The position numbers and the translations under genes were made by a program. Under the pieces are notes generated by a model. That model was not told where the DNA came from and ran no database searches. It worked only from the letters and a program-made list of their open reading frames with translations. From assembly GCA_938003565.1 (NCBI GenBank), contig CALKYB010000291.1, positions 1-12,284 on the forward strand: 12,284 bases of DNA, read 5' to 3'. Positions 1 through 7,714 of the stretch are shown one piece after another. Each line of letters opens with the position of its first letter. Positions within the stretch are counted from its first letter, which is position 1. Source of the DNA: an uncultured bacterium (GTDB taxonomy: Bacteria > Bdellovibrionota_C > UBA2361 > SZUA-149 > CALKYB01).

Positions 1-65
1 GGGCTGAGCCCCGCCTCCTCTAAAAAGGGAGTAACAATTGCTGTATAACATCCGGCTAATTTCAT
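1..65 (-). CDS. dapA: 4-hydroxy-tetrahydrodipicolinate synthase, N-terminal fragment
   Basis: Only the first 21 codons are in the window; the gene continues past position 1. The minus-strand reading from the ATG at 65-63 gives MKLAGCYTAIVTPF and a few more residues. This matches the start of DapA proteins, in which a short G-x-x-x-A-x-V-T-P-F strand opens the TIM barrel. DapA condenses pyruvate with aspartate semialdehyde at the first committed step of the diaminopimelate/lysine pathway. The start is fixed by an in-frame TAG at 83-81 just upstream. An ATG five bases earlier (70-68) is out of frame and stops at once. The gene lies 18 bases downstream of dapF, so the two are probably co-transcribed. 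No Shine-Dalgarno sequence is visible in the gap. Identification rests on a short motif plus pathway context. NanA/DHDPS-family relatives share this motif, so dapA is favoured mainly by its neighbour. Confidence 0.75.
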   Translation of the reverse strand, partial: MKLAGCYTAIVTPFLEEAGLS

Positions 66-83
66 ATCATGAATTCGAATCTA

Positions 84-926
84 TCAAATTTGTATTTCAC
101 CCGAAAAAACAATTTCGGCAGGACCAGTCATCGCTATCTCAGAGTCTTCGTTCATCTCCATAATAAACTTTCCACCCGGACTAGCGATCTCAGCCCTGGA
201 CTTCAGGAATCCAAGTTTATAGCACAAGGCAAAGACAGCGCAATTTCCGGTTCCACAGGCAAGTGTTTCCCCGACTCCCCGCTCCCAGATTCTAATTTTT
301 AGAGATTCATCAGAAATTCTTTGCACAAACTCTACGTTCGTTCGCTCAGGGAACCAAGCGTGATGCTCCAACTCTGGGCCAAGCTTCTCAACTTCGGCTT
401 CATTTAAGTCTTCTACAAATATTACACAATGAGGATTACCCATCCCCACTGCATAAACCTCCAAGGTTCTATCCTCAAGGTCTATAACCACACCGAGCTG
501 CTCCCCTTTACCCCTAGTTGGGATATCCTTAGCGTCGAAATAGGCCCGCCCCATCTCTACCCTAAAATAGTTAGGCCGGGAGCTTCTAAAGACAGATTTA
601 ACACCATCATCAGTTTCAATATTAATACTCCGGTTGGCTTTTGAAAAATCTCCCAGATGGTCAATAAAACTAACCAAGCAACGAATTCCGTTAGCGCAAA
701 CTGAGCGGGAGCCATCTGCATTAAAATAATGCATTTTAAAATCAGCCTTCTCTTTAACCTCATCGGAAGCTGCACTGAGCCCAATTAAACCGTCAGCTCC
801 AATTCCAAAATGCCGATCGCAAAGCTGTGGAGCTAAACTTCCAAGATCCATCTGAGGATGGAAGCGCAGATCAAATAAGGCAAAGTCATTTCCAGCACCA
901 TGAGATTTAGAAAAAGGGATTTTCAT
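84..926 (-). CDS. dapF: diaminopimelate epimerase
   Basis: This cytosolic, cofactor-independent enzyme interconverts LL- and meso-diaminopimelate, supplying lysine and peptidoglycan synthesis. The 280 residues are close to the usual length (E. coli has 274). The N-terminus carries the family signature SKSHGAGNDFALFD (residues 6-19). The first catalytic cysteine is C77 in NADGSRSVCANGIRC, and the second is C224 in GETLACGTGNCA. The GMGNPHCV strand (161-168) and ERTNVEF (194-200) are also typical, so both halves of the pseudo-symmetric active site are intact. The ATG at 926-924 puts the GAGNDF motif at the expected distance. It lies 24 bases downstream of the lipoprotein gene and 18 bases upstream of dapA, consistent with one minus-strand operon. 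No strong ribosome-binding site is visible. Confidence 0.97.
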   Translation of the reverse strand: MKIPFSKSHGAGNDFALFDLRFHPQMDLGSLAPQLCDRHFGIGADGLIGLSAASDEVKEKADFKMHYFNADGSRSVCANGIRCLVSFIDHLGDFSKANRSINIETDDGVKSVFRSSRPNYFRVEMGRAYFDAKDIPTRGKGEQLGVVIDLEDRTLEVYAVGMGNPHCVIFVEDLNEAEVEKLGPELEHHAWFPERTNVEFVQRISDESLKIRIWERGVGETLACGTGNCAVFALCYKLGFLKSRAEIASPGGKFIMEMNEDSEIAMTGPAEIVFSGEIQI

Positions 927-950
927 TATAGTAAGTCTTTATTCCCCATA

Positions 951-1430
951 CTAATTTAGCACTTCAACTTCACTGGAGCGTCCTTTAAAAAGAACTCTAA
1001 GTATCTCCCCCTTAAGACCTTCATACCCTCGTTTGTTGTATGCCTGGAGTCGGTAGTCATATCGCTCACCAGGAACAATATCTCTGTCAACGTACTGAAG
1101 TCTCTCACCTAAACCAGCTTTACCCTTTTGAGTTTCGTAGCGAATTCTAGCAATTATTTGGAATCTTCCTCTTCTCCCTTTGCTAACTGATGCCCTTCTT
1201 AGAACGAATCCATCTAAGTCATCTAAAACTTCACCAGCTACTTTGATTGAAGGAGGAATCCAAGAAACACGAACTCCATTTAAGACTCCATCAGCCCGAA
1301 AGTCTCTTACAGATGCAGGGCTGAGGTTCTCAGGAGGAAGTGGCGATCCCCGCTTACCACAAGCAGCAAGAGTACAGATGAAAAAAGCGATCAAGATAGT
1401 TGAGGCAATTCTGCTTGGAGCAGCGTTCAT
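951..1430 (-). CDS. LptM/YifL-like outer-membrane lipoprotein with fibronectin-III-like domain
   Basis: This is a predicted lipoprotein of 159 residues. A short basic N-terminus precedes a hydrophobic stretch (about 11-21) and the lipobox LAAC, with lipidated C24. Gly at +2 argues for outer-membrane sorting. The sequence after the cysteine, CGKRGSPLPPE, is the short CG-x-x-G-x-x-PP signature of the LptM/YifL family. Residues about 38-147 look like one FN3 sandwich: an SWIPP strand, LDGFVLRRA, a YVDRDIVPGERYDYRLQAYN core, and GYEG near the end. Known family: LptM is a very short lipoprotein that helps LptD maturation, and yifL/lptM sits directly upstream of dapF in E. coli. The same order is seen here. 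The longer, FN3-bearing form may have another role. I chose the ATG at 1430 over the upstream in-frame ATG at 1499 because it gives a normal signal peptide; a weak AGGG lies just upstream. Confidence 0.8.
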   Translation of the reverse strand: MNAAPSRIASTILIAFFICTLAACGKRGSPLPPENLSPASVRDFRADGVLNGVRVSWIPPSIKVAGEVLDDLDGFVLRRASVSKGRRGRFQIIARIRYETQKGKAGLGERLQYVDRDIVPGERYDYRLQAYNKRGYEGLKGEILRVLFKGRSSEVEVLN

Positions 1431-1523
1431 AATTTTTGGACCCTGAAAAAAGAACTGGTAATAACAAAATTGAGCTAGTTTTTTGAAGGAAGCATACATC
1501 AGTTTTTAGAAAGATGTTAGACT

Positions 1524-1552
1524 TTGACACCACTTGGTTCTCAGGCTAGTTT
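1524..1552 (+). promoter_or_regulatory. putative sigma70-type promoter for pepP
   Basis: A perfect -35 hexamer TTGACA (1524-1529) is followed after 17 bases by TAGTTT (1547-1552), a poor -10 match. It lies in the 207-base divergent gap between the lipoprotein start and pepP, about 85 bases upstream of the pepP ATG. The call is based only on hexamers and spacing. The rest of the gap shows no other feature that I can support. Confidence 0.35.
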
Positions 1553-1637
1553 TCAGTAGCAATTTTATAAACTTTAGCAATTCTAGAATCTATCTCTAGG
1601 AAATAAGTCGGATTAGAATCTTTTTAATGAAGCTACG

Positions 1638-2957
1638 ATGAAACAAGACAATTGCTATTTAAAGCGACGTAAAAGTCTCCTAGAAAAACTATCCGGCGAC
1701 GCCCTAGTTATCTTCTCGGCGCCGGAGCGAAACCGAGCCGCCGACACAAGTTATCCACATATTCAGGAGGCCTCTTTTCTCTATCTAACAGGAATTGACG
1801 AGCCAGACTGTGCTTTACTTCTCAGAGGGGGCAGTGACAAACCCCACTCTGTTATCTTTGCGAGTCCTAAAAATCCCAATAAAGAAATTTGGGAGGGCAA
1901 AAGGCTCGGTCTAAAGGCTATCAAAAGCCGTACCAAAGTAGACAAGGTTCTATCAATTCATAGCCTAGATGGAGAGCTGCCAGAGTTGCTTCGAGGATGT
2001 AGAACAGTTCACACTTCCTTAGGGCTATCTGATGAGCTTGATCAGCTCGCGATTAAACTGATTTCCTCTCCTTGGGGACCAAGAGTAGACCAACCGACCT
2101 CTATAGCTGACGCCAGAGTGCTGCTCGCTGAGATGCGAGTTAAAAAAGACTCATCAGAGAGAAAGCTAATTCAAAGAGCAGTTGATATTTCGACGGAATC
2201 TTTTCAGCAAATCTTACCACTTGCAGCTAGCATGAAAAGTGAAATTCATTTAGCTAGATCCCTTGAAGCTGAGTTTGCAAAACACGGATCTCCTCGGATT
2301 GCATTCCCTACTATTGTTGCTTCCGGAGTCAATGCTACCTGCCTTCACCATTCTCCTAGCAGCCAAAAAATAAAACGAGATGCTCTTGTTCTAATAGACG
2401 CAGGCGCGAGTTTCGAAGGCTACAATGCGGATCTCAGTAGGACCTTTCCTGCATCGGGCAAGTTCTCAAAGCCTCAAGCCGCTCTTTACGATATTGTCTT
2501 TAGGGCCCACCAAGCCGCTCTAAAAAAATGTAAGCCTGGTAGTTCAATCAAAAAAGTTCATGAAGCTGCTGTCAAAAGTATCATCGAGGGTCTTCTCGAA
2601 CTTAAGCTGCTAAAAGGGAGTGCAAAAAAGGTACTAAAAACTGGCAGTTTTAGAAAATTTTATATGCACGGCACCTCCCACTGGCTCGGCCTCGACGTCC
2701 ATGATGTAAATCCTATTCAATACAAAAAGCCCTTTGAACCCACCCGAGGCTATGACTTACCACTGGAGACTGGACAGATATTCACCGTAGAACCAGGGAT
2801 TTACGTCCCTGCCAATGACCCCAGTATTCCGAAGCAATTTAGGGGTATTGGTATTCGTCTTGAGAACAATATTGCAATCACGAGAGAATCCCATATAAAT
2901 CTCTCAAGAGCCCTTGGATCTTCTAGGGATGAAATCGAAGCTCTTATGAAAAATTAA
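1638..2957 (+). CDS. pepP: Xaa-Pro aminopeptidase (aminopeptidase P, M24B)
   Basis: This is a cytosolic dinuclear-metal exopeptidase that removes the N-terminal residue when proline is in second position. Its 439 residues match the E. coli length. Residues about 5-140 form the AMP_N domain (FLYLTGIDEPDCALLL). From about 175 the pita-bread catalytic domain follows. All metal ligands can be placed: D254 and D265 in DAGASFEGYNADLSRTF, H348 in HGTSHWLGLDVHDV, E385 in TVEPGIY, and E409 in GIGIRLEN. H237 (CLHHSP) and H355 match the substrate-site histidines. The ATG at 1638 lets the AMP_N domain start in its usual place; no strong ribosome-binding site is seen. It is the first gene of a plus-strand pair, and the membrane glycosyltransferase begins 31 bases after its stop. 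No functional link between the two is apparent. Confidence 0.95.
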   Translation: MKQDNCYLKRRKSLLEKLSGDALVIFSAPERNRAADTSYPHIQEASFLYLTGIDEPDCALLLRGGSDKPHSVIFASPKNPNKEIWEGKRLGLKAIKSRTKVDKVLSIHSLDGELPELLRGCRTVHTSLGLSDELDQLAIKLISSPWGPRVDQPTSIADARVLLAEMRVKKDSSERKLIQRAVDISTESFQQILPLAASMKSEIHLARSLEAEFAKHGSPRIAFPTIVASGVNATCLHHSPSSQKIKRDALVLIDAGASFEGYNADLSRTFPASGKFSKPQAALYDIVFRAHQAALKKCKPGSSIKKVHEAAVKSIIEGLLELKLLKGSAKKVLKTGSFRKFYMHGTSHWLGLDVHDVNPIQYKKPFEPTRGYDLPLETGQIFTVEPGIYVPANDPSIPKQFRGIGIRLENNIAITRESHINLSRALGSSRDEIEALMKN

Positions 2958-2988
2958 AGATTTTCCTAAGTACAACCTCGTATAGCAA

Positions 2989-4743
2989 ATGCATAAGTTA
3001 AGACATTTAATTGATCTAGTAGCAGTAGCAACTCTGTCTTTCTTTGCATTCTTCTATCTCCGATCAATTCATCTGCTCCCGGTGATTACTGGAGACAACG
3101 CTCATTTCCTAGGACTCGCTGAGTCAATTTGGGAAAATGGAACCTATGACTTCAATGGCAGAGCGCACACACGATTTCCTCCGGGCTTCCCTTTCGTTCT
3201 GGGTGGATTGAACAAAATTTTCTCTATGGGAAACTTCGAGATTATACAATTTGGCGTGATCACCTTCTTCTTAGGATTGCTCCTAGCCTACTATTTAGTT
3301 CGCCAACACTCTAAACCAATAATAGCTTTGTTTGCTATTCTCTCAGTATCAAGCAGCCCCTACTTCTTGGAATACAATACGGCCAGAATCAACTCAGATA
3401 GTCTTGGATTTCTTCTCAGCATGCTTTGTCTTTGCTTAGCTACGTGGGCAGAGAAAAACTCCGAAAAATCTCAGCGACATATATGGATCCTACTTCCGAT
3501 TTTTCTAAGTATTGCCGTCATGACTCGGTCCGCCTCGGTGGCTCTTATTGGAGCGATGCTCTGCCGGCTTTTCTTTTTACTTGTAGCAAAACGTCGAATA
3601 TCAGCGATTAAGGAGCATTGGGTCCTGCTATTCTCAATATTTATCGCTGCCTTGTCGAAACTCGCCTGGATGTTGTGGTGTAAACAACGGGTTAAACCAG
3701 ATTGGCAGGGAGAGTTTATGCTAAGCTACTCCGAGCAAATCAAACTCAAAAACCCCGCTTACCCAGATGCAGGATACGCCGACTTGAACGACATTGCTCT
3801 TCGCTTATTTGAAAATGCAATTGCTCAGGCATCAAATTTTTCCGAAACGATATTTTTTATCAACTGGCTCGACAGGACTATCCTCTCTCCGTTAATACTT
3901 CTTCCGATTCTACTAGTCATAGTTGGAATGTTGAAATCTCTAAAAACTATTCCCTCTCTACTTTTAACTTTTAGCATTTGCCACCTTGCTATTTTCCTAC
4001 TTTGGCCGTTTGACGAGAATGCTAGATTCTTACTTCCAGTATTTCCATTTCTCTGTATGTATTTAGTACAAGGAATTGAAGAAATCTTTAGTCGATGCAG
4101 CAAAAGCTTTACCCCTTACACAAATACATTTCTGACCCTAGGTCTTCTGCTAACCATTGTTTCGGGTTCTGTCTGGCTTCGTAATTTCTCGGGCAGTTCT
4201 AAGCAGACTGTATTGAGCTTTTTATTTTGGTTCTTCCTAACCTTTATTCTTTGGGCCTTTAGAAGCAATCCAAATGGTGAAGAGCGGTTTAAAACTTTTC
4301 TAAGAAGACTACAGAAGTACTCTCCTCTGATAGTAATCGCTCTACCTTTACTAGGATTCTATCGACAACAATCGGTTCACCAGAAACATATCAATCCTCC
4401 AGCACACTATAACGATTCAGCTCAAGTTCTTGCTGGAAATTGGCTTAAAGAAAATACACCAAAGAACTCCGTACTAATGGGAGAGGCTATGGCTGTGCTC
4501 CATGTTGCTTCAAGAAGAAAAGCTGTTCGCTTTCCAGCAACGGCAAACTTTGAGAAAATCAAAAAAATTATTAAAGAAACCAGCGTCAACTATTTGGTCG
4601 TTATCGACCAGCCCGAATACCCCTATCAACTCCCAGGAGAAGAAGACCGACTGAAACTCCTACAAATCCATTACCCGAACCTTCTAAGTGAGGTCAATCG
4701 GGGACATGGCTACAGAACCTTTAAAATAAATGCCAACCAGTAA
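2989..4743 (+). CDS. multi-pass membrane glycosyltransferase, GT-C fold (PMT/ArnT/GT39-like)
   Basis: This is a 584-residue integral membrane protein with roughly 11-13 hydrophobic helices, among them about 8-27, 86-104, 137-153, 209-229, 298-316, 322-340, 378-394, 405-424 and 444-460. The large first loop contains GDNAHFLGLAE (35-45), with D36 in the place of the catalytic acidic residue of GT-C enzymes, and then TRFPPGFPFVLGG (61-73). FDENARFLLPVFPF (341-354) resembles the conserved late-helix (D/N)xRYLLPxxP motif. The C-terminal part (about 478-584) is soluble and includes AGNWLKENTPKNSVLMGE, typical of this superfamily. Such enzymes transfer sugars from polyprenyl-phosphate donors to lipids or proteins on the periplasmic side; the substrate cannot be told here. 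It follows pepP by 31 bases and converges on hflX. No ribosome-binding site is evident at the ATG, and a later start is possible but would cut into the first helix. Confidence 0.75.
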   Translation: MHKLRHLIDLVAVATLSFFAFFYLRSIHLLPVITGDNAHFLGLAESIWENGTYDFNGRAHTRFPPGFPFVLGGLNKIFSMGNFEIIQFGVITFFLGLLLAYYLVRQHSKPIIALFAILSVSSSPYFLEYNTARINSDSLGFLLSMLCLCLATWAEKNSEKSQRHIWILLPIFLSIAVMTRSASVALIGAMLCRLFFLLVAKRRISAIKEHWVLLFSIFIAALSKLAWMLWCKQRVKPDWQGEFMLSYSEQIKLKNPAYPDAGYADLNDIALRLFENAIAQASNFSETIFFINWLDRTILSPLILLPILLVIVGMLKSLKTIPSLLLTFSICHLAIFLLWPFDENARFLLPVFPFLCMYLVQGIEEIFSRCSKSFTPYTNTFLTLGLLLTIVSGSVWLRNFSGSSKQTVLSFLFWFFLTFILWAFRSNPNGEERFKTFLRRLQKYSPLIVIALPLLGFYRQQSVHQKHINPPAHYNDSAQVLAGNWLKENTPKNSVLMGEAMAVLHVASRRKAVRFPATANFEKIKKIIKETSVNYLVVIDQPEYPYQLPGEEDRLKLLQIHYPNLLSEVNRGHGYRTFKINANQ

Positions 4744-4752
4744 GTATCTGAG

Positions 4753-6516
4753 CTACCCACGATAATCGGCAATAAAACTTCCTGGATCCAAGCCCTTAAA
4801 GTTTTCCCCTAAAAGTTCTTGAGTCTTAAGAATTAATTTATCCAATCCGACTCTCGATGTAGAGGAAATAAACAAAGCCTGGTAGCGAGTTTTTAGAATA
4901 CTCATTTCCAGCTCACTAATTAAATCAGACTTGCTAAAGACCAAAATTGCTGGTTTGTCTCCGTAGTCAAGTCCCTCTAGAGTTTCCTTTACTACTTCAA
5001 TTTGGCCATCCAACTTTATATTCGAAGAGTCAACCACATGAAGCAGCACATCGGCCTCCCCAATCTCTTCAAGTGTAGCCTTAAATGCATTCAACAATTC
5101 TTTTGGGAGCTCTCTGATAAAACCCACGGTATCAACAAAAACAACTTCCCTTTCATCAGGAAAACGCATGCGTCTAGTTGTGGGATCCAAAGTTGCAAAC
5201 AGTTTAGATTCAACAAATACCTTGGAGCTAGTTAAAGTATTGAGCAAAGTAGACTTCCCGGCGTTGGTATAGCCAACTAATCCGACTACAGGCACTCCCC
5301 TCTCCCGCCTTCGCTCTCGGCGTAAATCTCGTTGAGAAGAAACTTTCGCCATCTTCTTTTCTAAGTCAGCAATTCGTTTTCTAATACGACGTCTACCAAC
5401 TTCAAGCTTCGTCTCTCCAGGACCTCGTCCACCAATACCTCCAGTCAAGCGACTCAGACCTGTGTCTGTTTCAGTTAGCCGGGGCAATGAATATCGAAGC
5501 TGGGCCAACTCAACTTGTAGCCGCCCCTCACTTGTCACAGCTCGTTGAGCAAAAATATCTAAAATCAACATACTACGGTCAATTACTCGTAGCTCAGTTT
5601 GATTCGTAATTGAGCGAAGCTGACCAGCGCTGAGCTCTCTATCAAAAATTAGCAAGTCCACGCCAAGGTCTAGCGCATGTAGAACAATTGACTCCAACTT
5701 ACCGCGACCAATAACCGTTTTCGGGTCTAGCTTCTTTCGGATCTGCGTTACGCGATCCACCACAGCAACGCCCGCAGTGATAGCTAACTCCTCAAGCTCA
5801 GAAATAGAGGCAGCTCCGTCAGCGGCATTTGTATATGCTCCAACAATGATAGTTCTCTCACTTCCCAGCTCAATTTCAGCGGAATGGGCAAGTCGGAACC
5901 TGTTCTCTAAGTCTTCAACGAAAAACTCAAAATCAAACTGCAAGCGATAGAGATCAGCTAAATGAAAAAAAGTAAGTTCTTTACTTGGTAGCTTTGCACC
6001 AAAGGGCTCTTTCGTAGCAGCAATTGGTTGAAGATGGACACAACTAATCGAGAGGTTTCCACCTTTGTCTGCTGGAGCAATTACTGAGACAATATCAAAC
6101 CGTAATTTCTCAAGGTCAGTGACTAAGTCCTGCGCAATCTCCGGAGCTCGAACTTTCTGCTCTAAACCAGTAGCAAAGGAATTTGAGGAGTTGGAGTACT
6201 GCTTCACTCGTCCTTCAATTTCTGGGAGAAAAACTACAAGTCTTAATCTTCTAAGACGAGCCTTGCTGAGTCGAAACCGGCCCAAATCTGGCAGGTAAAC
6301 GATCTTACTCTCACCAAGTATAACATGAGCAATATTACCGTCCCGCTCAATCAATAAGGCAACCTGTCGACCAAGTTGCACAGCGACTTCAGAAGCGCGC
6401 TTGGCCAACTCCTGACTAATAATATCTCTAGCTGAGGTTCTATAGGAGGCGAGCTTCTCTAGGGCTTTAGACTCACTGGCTTTAAGAGAAATGGTATTGC
6501 CAAAAACTGTGGCCAT
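4753..6516 (-). CDS. hflX: ribosome-associated GTPase HflX, long form
   Basis: HflX is a cytosolic GTPase that binds the 50S subunit and can split or rescue stalled 70S ribosomes under stress. The HflX domain (about 220-400) holds ELEELAITAGVAVVD, the DPKTVIGRGKLE signature (264-275) and SRLTGGIGGRGPGETKLE (355-372), followed by an arginine-rich helix. The G domain begins at about 408: G1 GYTNAGKS (415-422), a G2 region around ATLDPTTR (441-448), G3 DTVGF (462-466), G4 SKSD (528-531) and G5 SST (551-553). Serine replaces the usual Asn/Thr of G4. At 587 residues it is much longer than E. coli HflX (426), because of an N-terminal extension of about 215 residues that is basic in places. It converges on the glycosyltransferase gene, with 9 bases between stops, and has its own likely promoter. 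No Shine-Dalgarno sequence is visible. Confidence 0.95.
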   Translation of the reverse strand: MATVFGNTISLKASESKALEKLASYRTSARDIISQELAKRASEVAVQLGRQVALLIERDGNIAHVILGESKIVYLPDLGRFRLSKARLRRLRLVVFLPEIEGRVKQYSNSSNSFATGLEQKVRAPEIAQDLVTDLEKLRFDIVSVIAPADKGGNLSISCVHLQPIAATKEPFGAKLPSKELTFFHLADLYRLQFDFEFFVEDLENRFRLAHSAEIELGSERTIIVGAYTNAADGAASISELEELAITAGVAVVDRVTQIRKKLDPKTVIGRGKLESIVLHALDLGVDLLIFDRELSAGQLRSITNQTELRVIDRSMLILDIFAQRAVTSEGRLQVELAQLRYSLPRLTETDTGLSRLTGGIGGRGPGETKLEVGRRRIRKRIADLEKKMAKVSSQRDLRRERRRERGVPVVGLVGYTNAGKSTLLNTLTSSKVFVESKLFATLDPTTRRMRFPDEREVVFVDTVGFIRELPKELLNAFKATLEEIGEADVLLHVVDSSNIKLDGQIEVVKETLEGLDYGDKPAILVFSKSDLISELEMSILKTRYQALFISSTSRVGLDKLILKTQELLGENFKGLDPGSFIADYRG

Positions 6517-6545
6517 TTATGTATCGAAACTCATATTCATTAGTT

Positions 6546-6574
6546 AATTTAAGGGCTCATTCTAATATTGTTAA
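6546..6574 (-). promoter_or_regulatory. putative sigma70-type promoter for hflX
   Basis: On the minus strand TTAACA (6574-6569, five of six to the -35 consensus) is separated by 17 bases from TAAATT (6551-6546, four of six to the -10). This would start transcription about 20-25 bases before the hflX ATG. It lies in the 126-base divergent gap shared with the small membrane-protein gene. Confidence 0.4.
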
Positions 6575-6642
6575 ACCTCGAAGAAGGCTGCTAAAAGAGA
6601 GCCCCTTGTTAGAAGAGAGAGCATAAGATAATCTGGGAACAA

Positions 6643-6816
6643 ATGTCTAATGAAAGCAGCCAAAACATCGAAAGCAGCAGCCTAGATCCAAAGGAGGGTA
6701 AGGAATCCTCCTTAGCGCGAGAGTTTCTTGTATTTCTTGGAGCATTTGCCACAATTGCTGGGCTTTTGATTCTAGTACTCGCTATTGTATCTGCAGCTCT
6801 GACCGTCCTACTTTAG
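6643..6816 (+). CDS. small single-helix membrane protein, unknown function
   Basis: This 57-residue open frame starts at ATG 6643 and ends with TAG at 6814-6816. The first 27 residues are polar and serine-rich (MSNESSQNIESSSLDPKEGK). Residues about 28-57 are one long hydrophobic stretch ending SAALTVLL at the C-terminus, so the protein looks tail-anchored or single-span. There is no lipobox or signal-cleavage site. It fills the gap between the divergent hflX and the DUF2064 gene, ending only 10 bases before the GTG start of the latter, which suggests co-transcription and perhaps translational coupling. I do not recognise a family. The clear division between polar and hydrophobic halves and the tight spacing argue that it is a real gene, but its shortness keeps this uncertain. 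Confidence 0.55.
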   Translation: MSNESSQNIESSSLDPKEGKESSLAREFLVFLGAFATIAGLLILVLAIVSAALTVLL

Positions 6817-6826
6817 TTGGCTTCTA

Positions 6827-7585
6827 GTGAACACAGAACCAGAACTCCTAATCTTCACCAAAGTCCCTGAGTTAGCGGCATGTAAAACTCGACTTTCTAG
6901 TATACTCTCAGAGAATGAGCGAAATAAGCTGATGAGTGCTTTCCTAGTAGACACTCTAGAGCTTGCCAGTAAAAGTAGTTTTCAGCACAGAACCCTAGCT
7001 ACGGCTCCTGAAACTTCACCAGCCGCTCTTTCCAAAATTTTAGAGAGAAATACCTCCCTAGATTCAAGTTCTCTAGTCAGCCGGTTCTCTCTTGTAGCGC
7101 AGCAAGGAGAAAGTTTTTCGGAGCGATTAAACAATTGCCTTAGTGCTGAAAGGTCAATTGCTATACTTGGATCAGACGCCCCTTTACTAAATCAAGAATG
7201 CTTGTCAGACGCTTTCAAGGCATTACAAAACAGCAACAGTTGTTTTGGTCCAACACCGGATGGAGGTTTGTGGCTTATCGGAATATCAGCTCAAGCTGTA
7301 AAAAGCGGATTTAATTTTGAGAGAGTTTTCTCTGATCATAATCTACTTGATATCGAATCGATCACTAAAGAATTTTCAAGAATAGATGCTCCATTTCAGG
7401 TTTTACGACAGATGTCTGACGTTGATCTTCCAGAAGACTTGGCAGTTTTAAAGACACATTTATATTCCAGGAAGTTATCCGAAACAAAAGAAGACCTACC
7501 CACGGCAACCCTCGGGCTTGTAAGAAATCTAGATTTACAGGTTTCAAAATCTGAAAAAAATAATCGTAGATTTCGGCTAAAATAA
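6827..7585 (+). CDS. DUF2064/TIGR04282-family glycosyltransferase-like protein
   Basis: This 252-residue cytosolic protein has the GT-A/nucleotidyltransferase-like fold of the DUF2064 family, some members of which (TIGR04282) are named as arsenosugar-biosynthesis glycosyltransferases. Visible motifs in family order are: LLIFTKVPELAACKTRL (residues 7-22, the nucleotide-binding opening), GESFSERL (94-101), ILGSDAPLL (113-121, with the DxD-like acidic centre), GPTPDGGLWLIG (141-152) and DVDLPEDL (198-205). The opening loop lacks the usual Pro-Gly before xxKTRL, having Leu-Ala instead. After about residue 210 a basic tail without clear motifs is added. The start is a GTG at 6827, placing the first strand at the N-terminus as expected; in-frame upstream sequence offers no better choice. 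It follows the small membrane-protein gene by 10 bases. No arsenic or other pathway genes are nearby, so its substrate is unknown. Confidence 0.8.
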   Translation: MNTEPELLIFTKVPELAACKTRLSSILSENERNKLMSAFLVDTLELASKSSFQHRTLATAPETSPAALSKILERNTSLDSSSLVSRFSLVAQQGESFSERLNNCLSAERSIAILGSDAPLLNQECLSDAFKALQNSNSCFGPTPDGGLWLIGISAQAVKSGFNFERVFSDHNLLDIESITKEFSRIDAPFQVLRQMSDVDLPEDLAVLKTHLYSRKLSETKEDLPTATLGLVRNLDLQVSKSEKNNRRFRLK

Positions 7586-7714
7586 TAATTCTCAACCATA
7601 ACACTGTATTATATCCTGTGGAATCAGCTAGTTGTAGATTCAAACCTCTCAACAACACACTTCCTGGCTCTTAAACAATAACAATGTACACCCAAGAATA
7701 GTCGTTTTAATCCT
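7586..7714. other. 129-base intergenic region, no supported feature
   Basis: This AT-rich gap separates the DUF2064 gene from the HExxH-protein gene. I found no convincing promoter pair, hairpin or small gene. The next gene starts without a Shine-Dalgarno sequence. Confidence 0.5.

Noticed and set aside
1431..1499. 23-residue N-terminal extension of the lipoprotein
   Set aside because: Starting at 1499 would place an aromatic-rich segment ahead of a complete signal peptide; the ATG at 1430 gives the normal lipoprotein layout.
3825..4103. 92-codon minus-strand frame within the glycosyltransferase gene
   Set aside because: It lies wholly inside a well-supported coding sequence and has no motif or start signal; it is a shadow frame.
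6551..6609. Near-complementary AAGGGCTC and GAGCCCCTT in the hflX upstream gap
   Set aside because: The arms are imperfect and about 40 bases apart, so a functional stem-loop is unlikely.
7630..7655. T-loop-like string GATTCAAACC suggesting a tRNA
   Set aside because: No acceptor stem, anticodon arm or 3' end could be built around it.
7365..7658. Minus-strand frames over the end of the DUF2064 gene
   Set aside because: They mostly overlap the coding tail of the plus-strand gene and have no ribosome-binding site or domain features.
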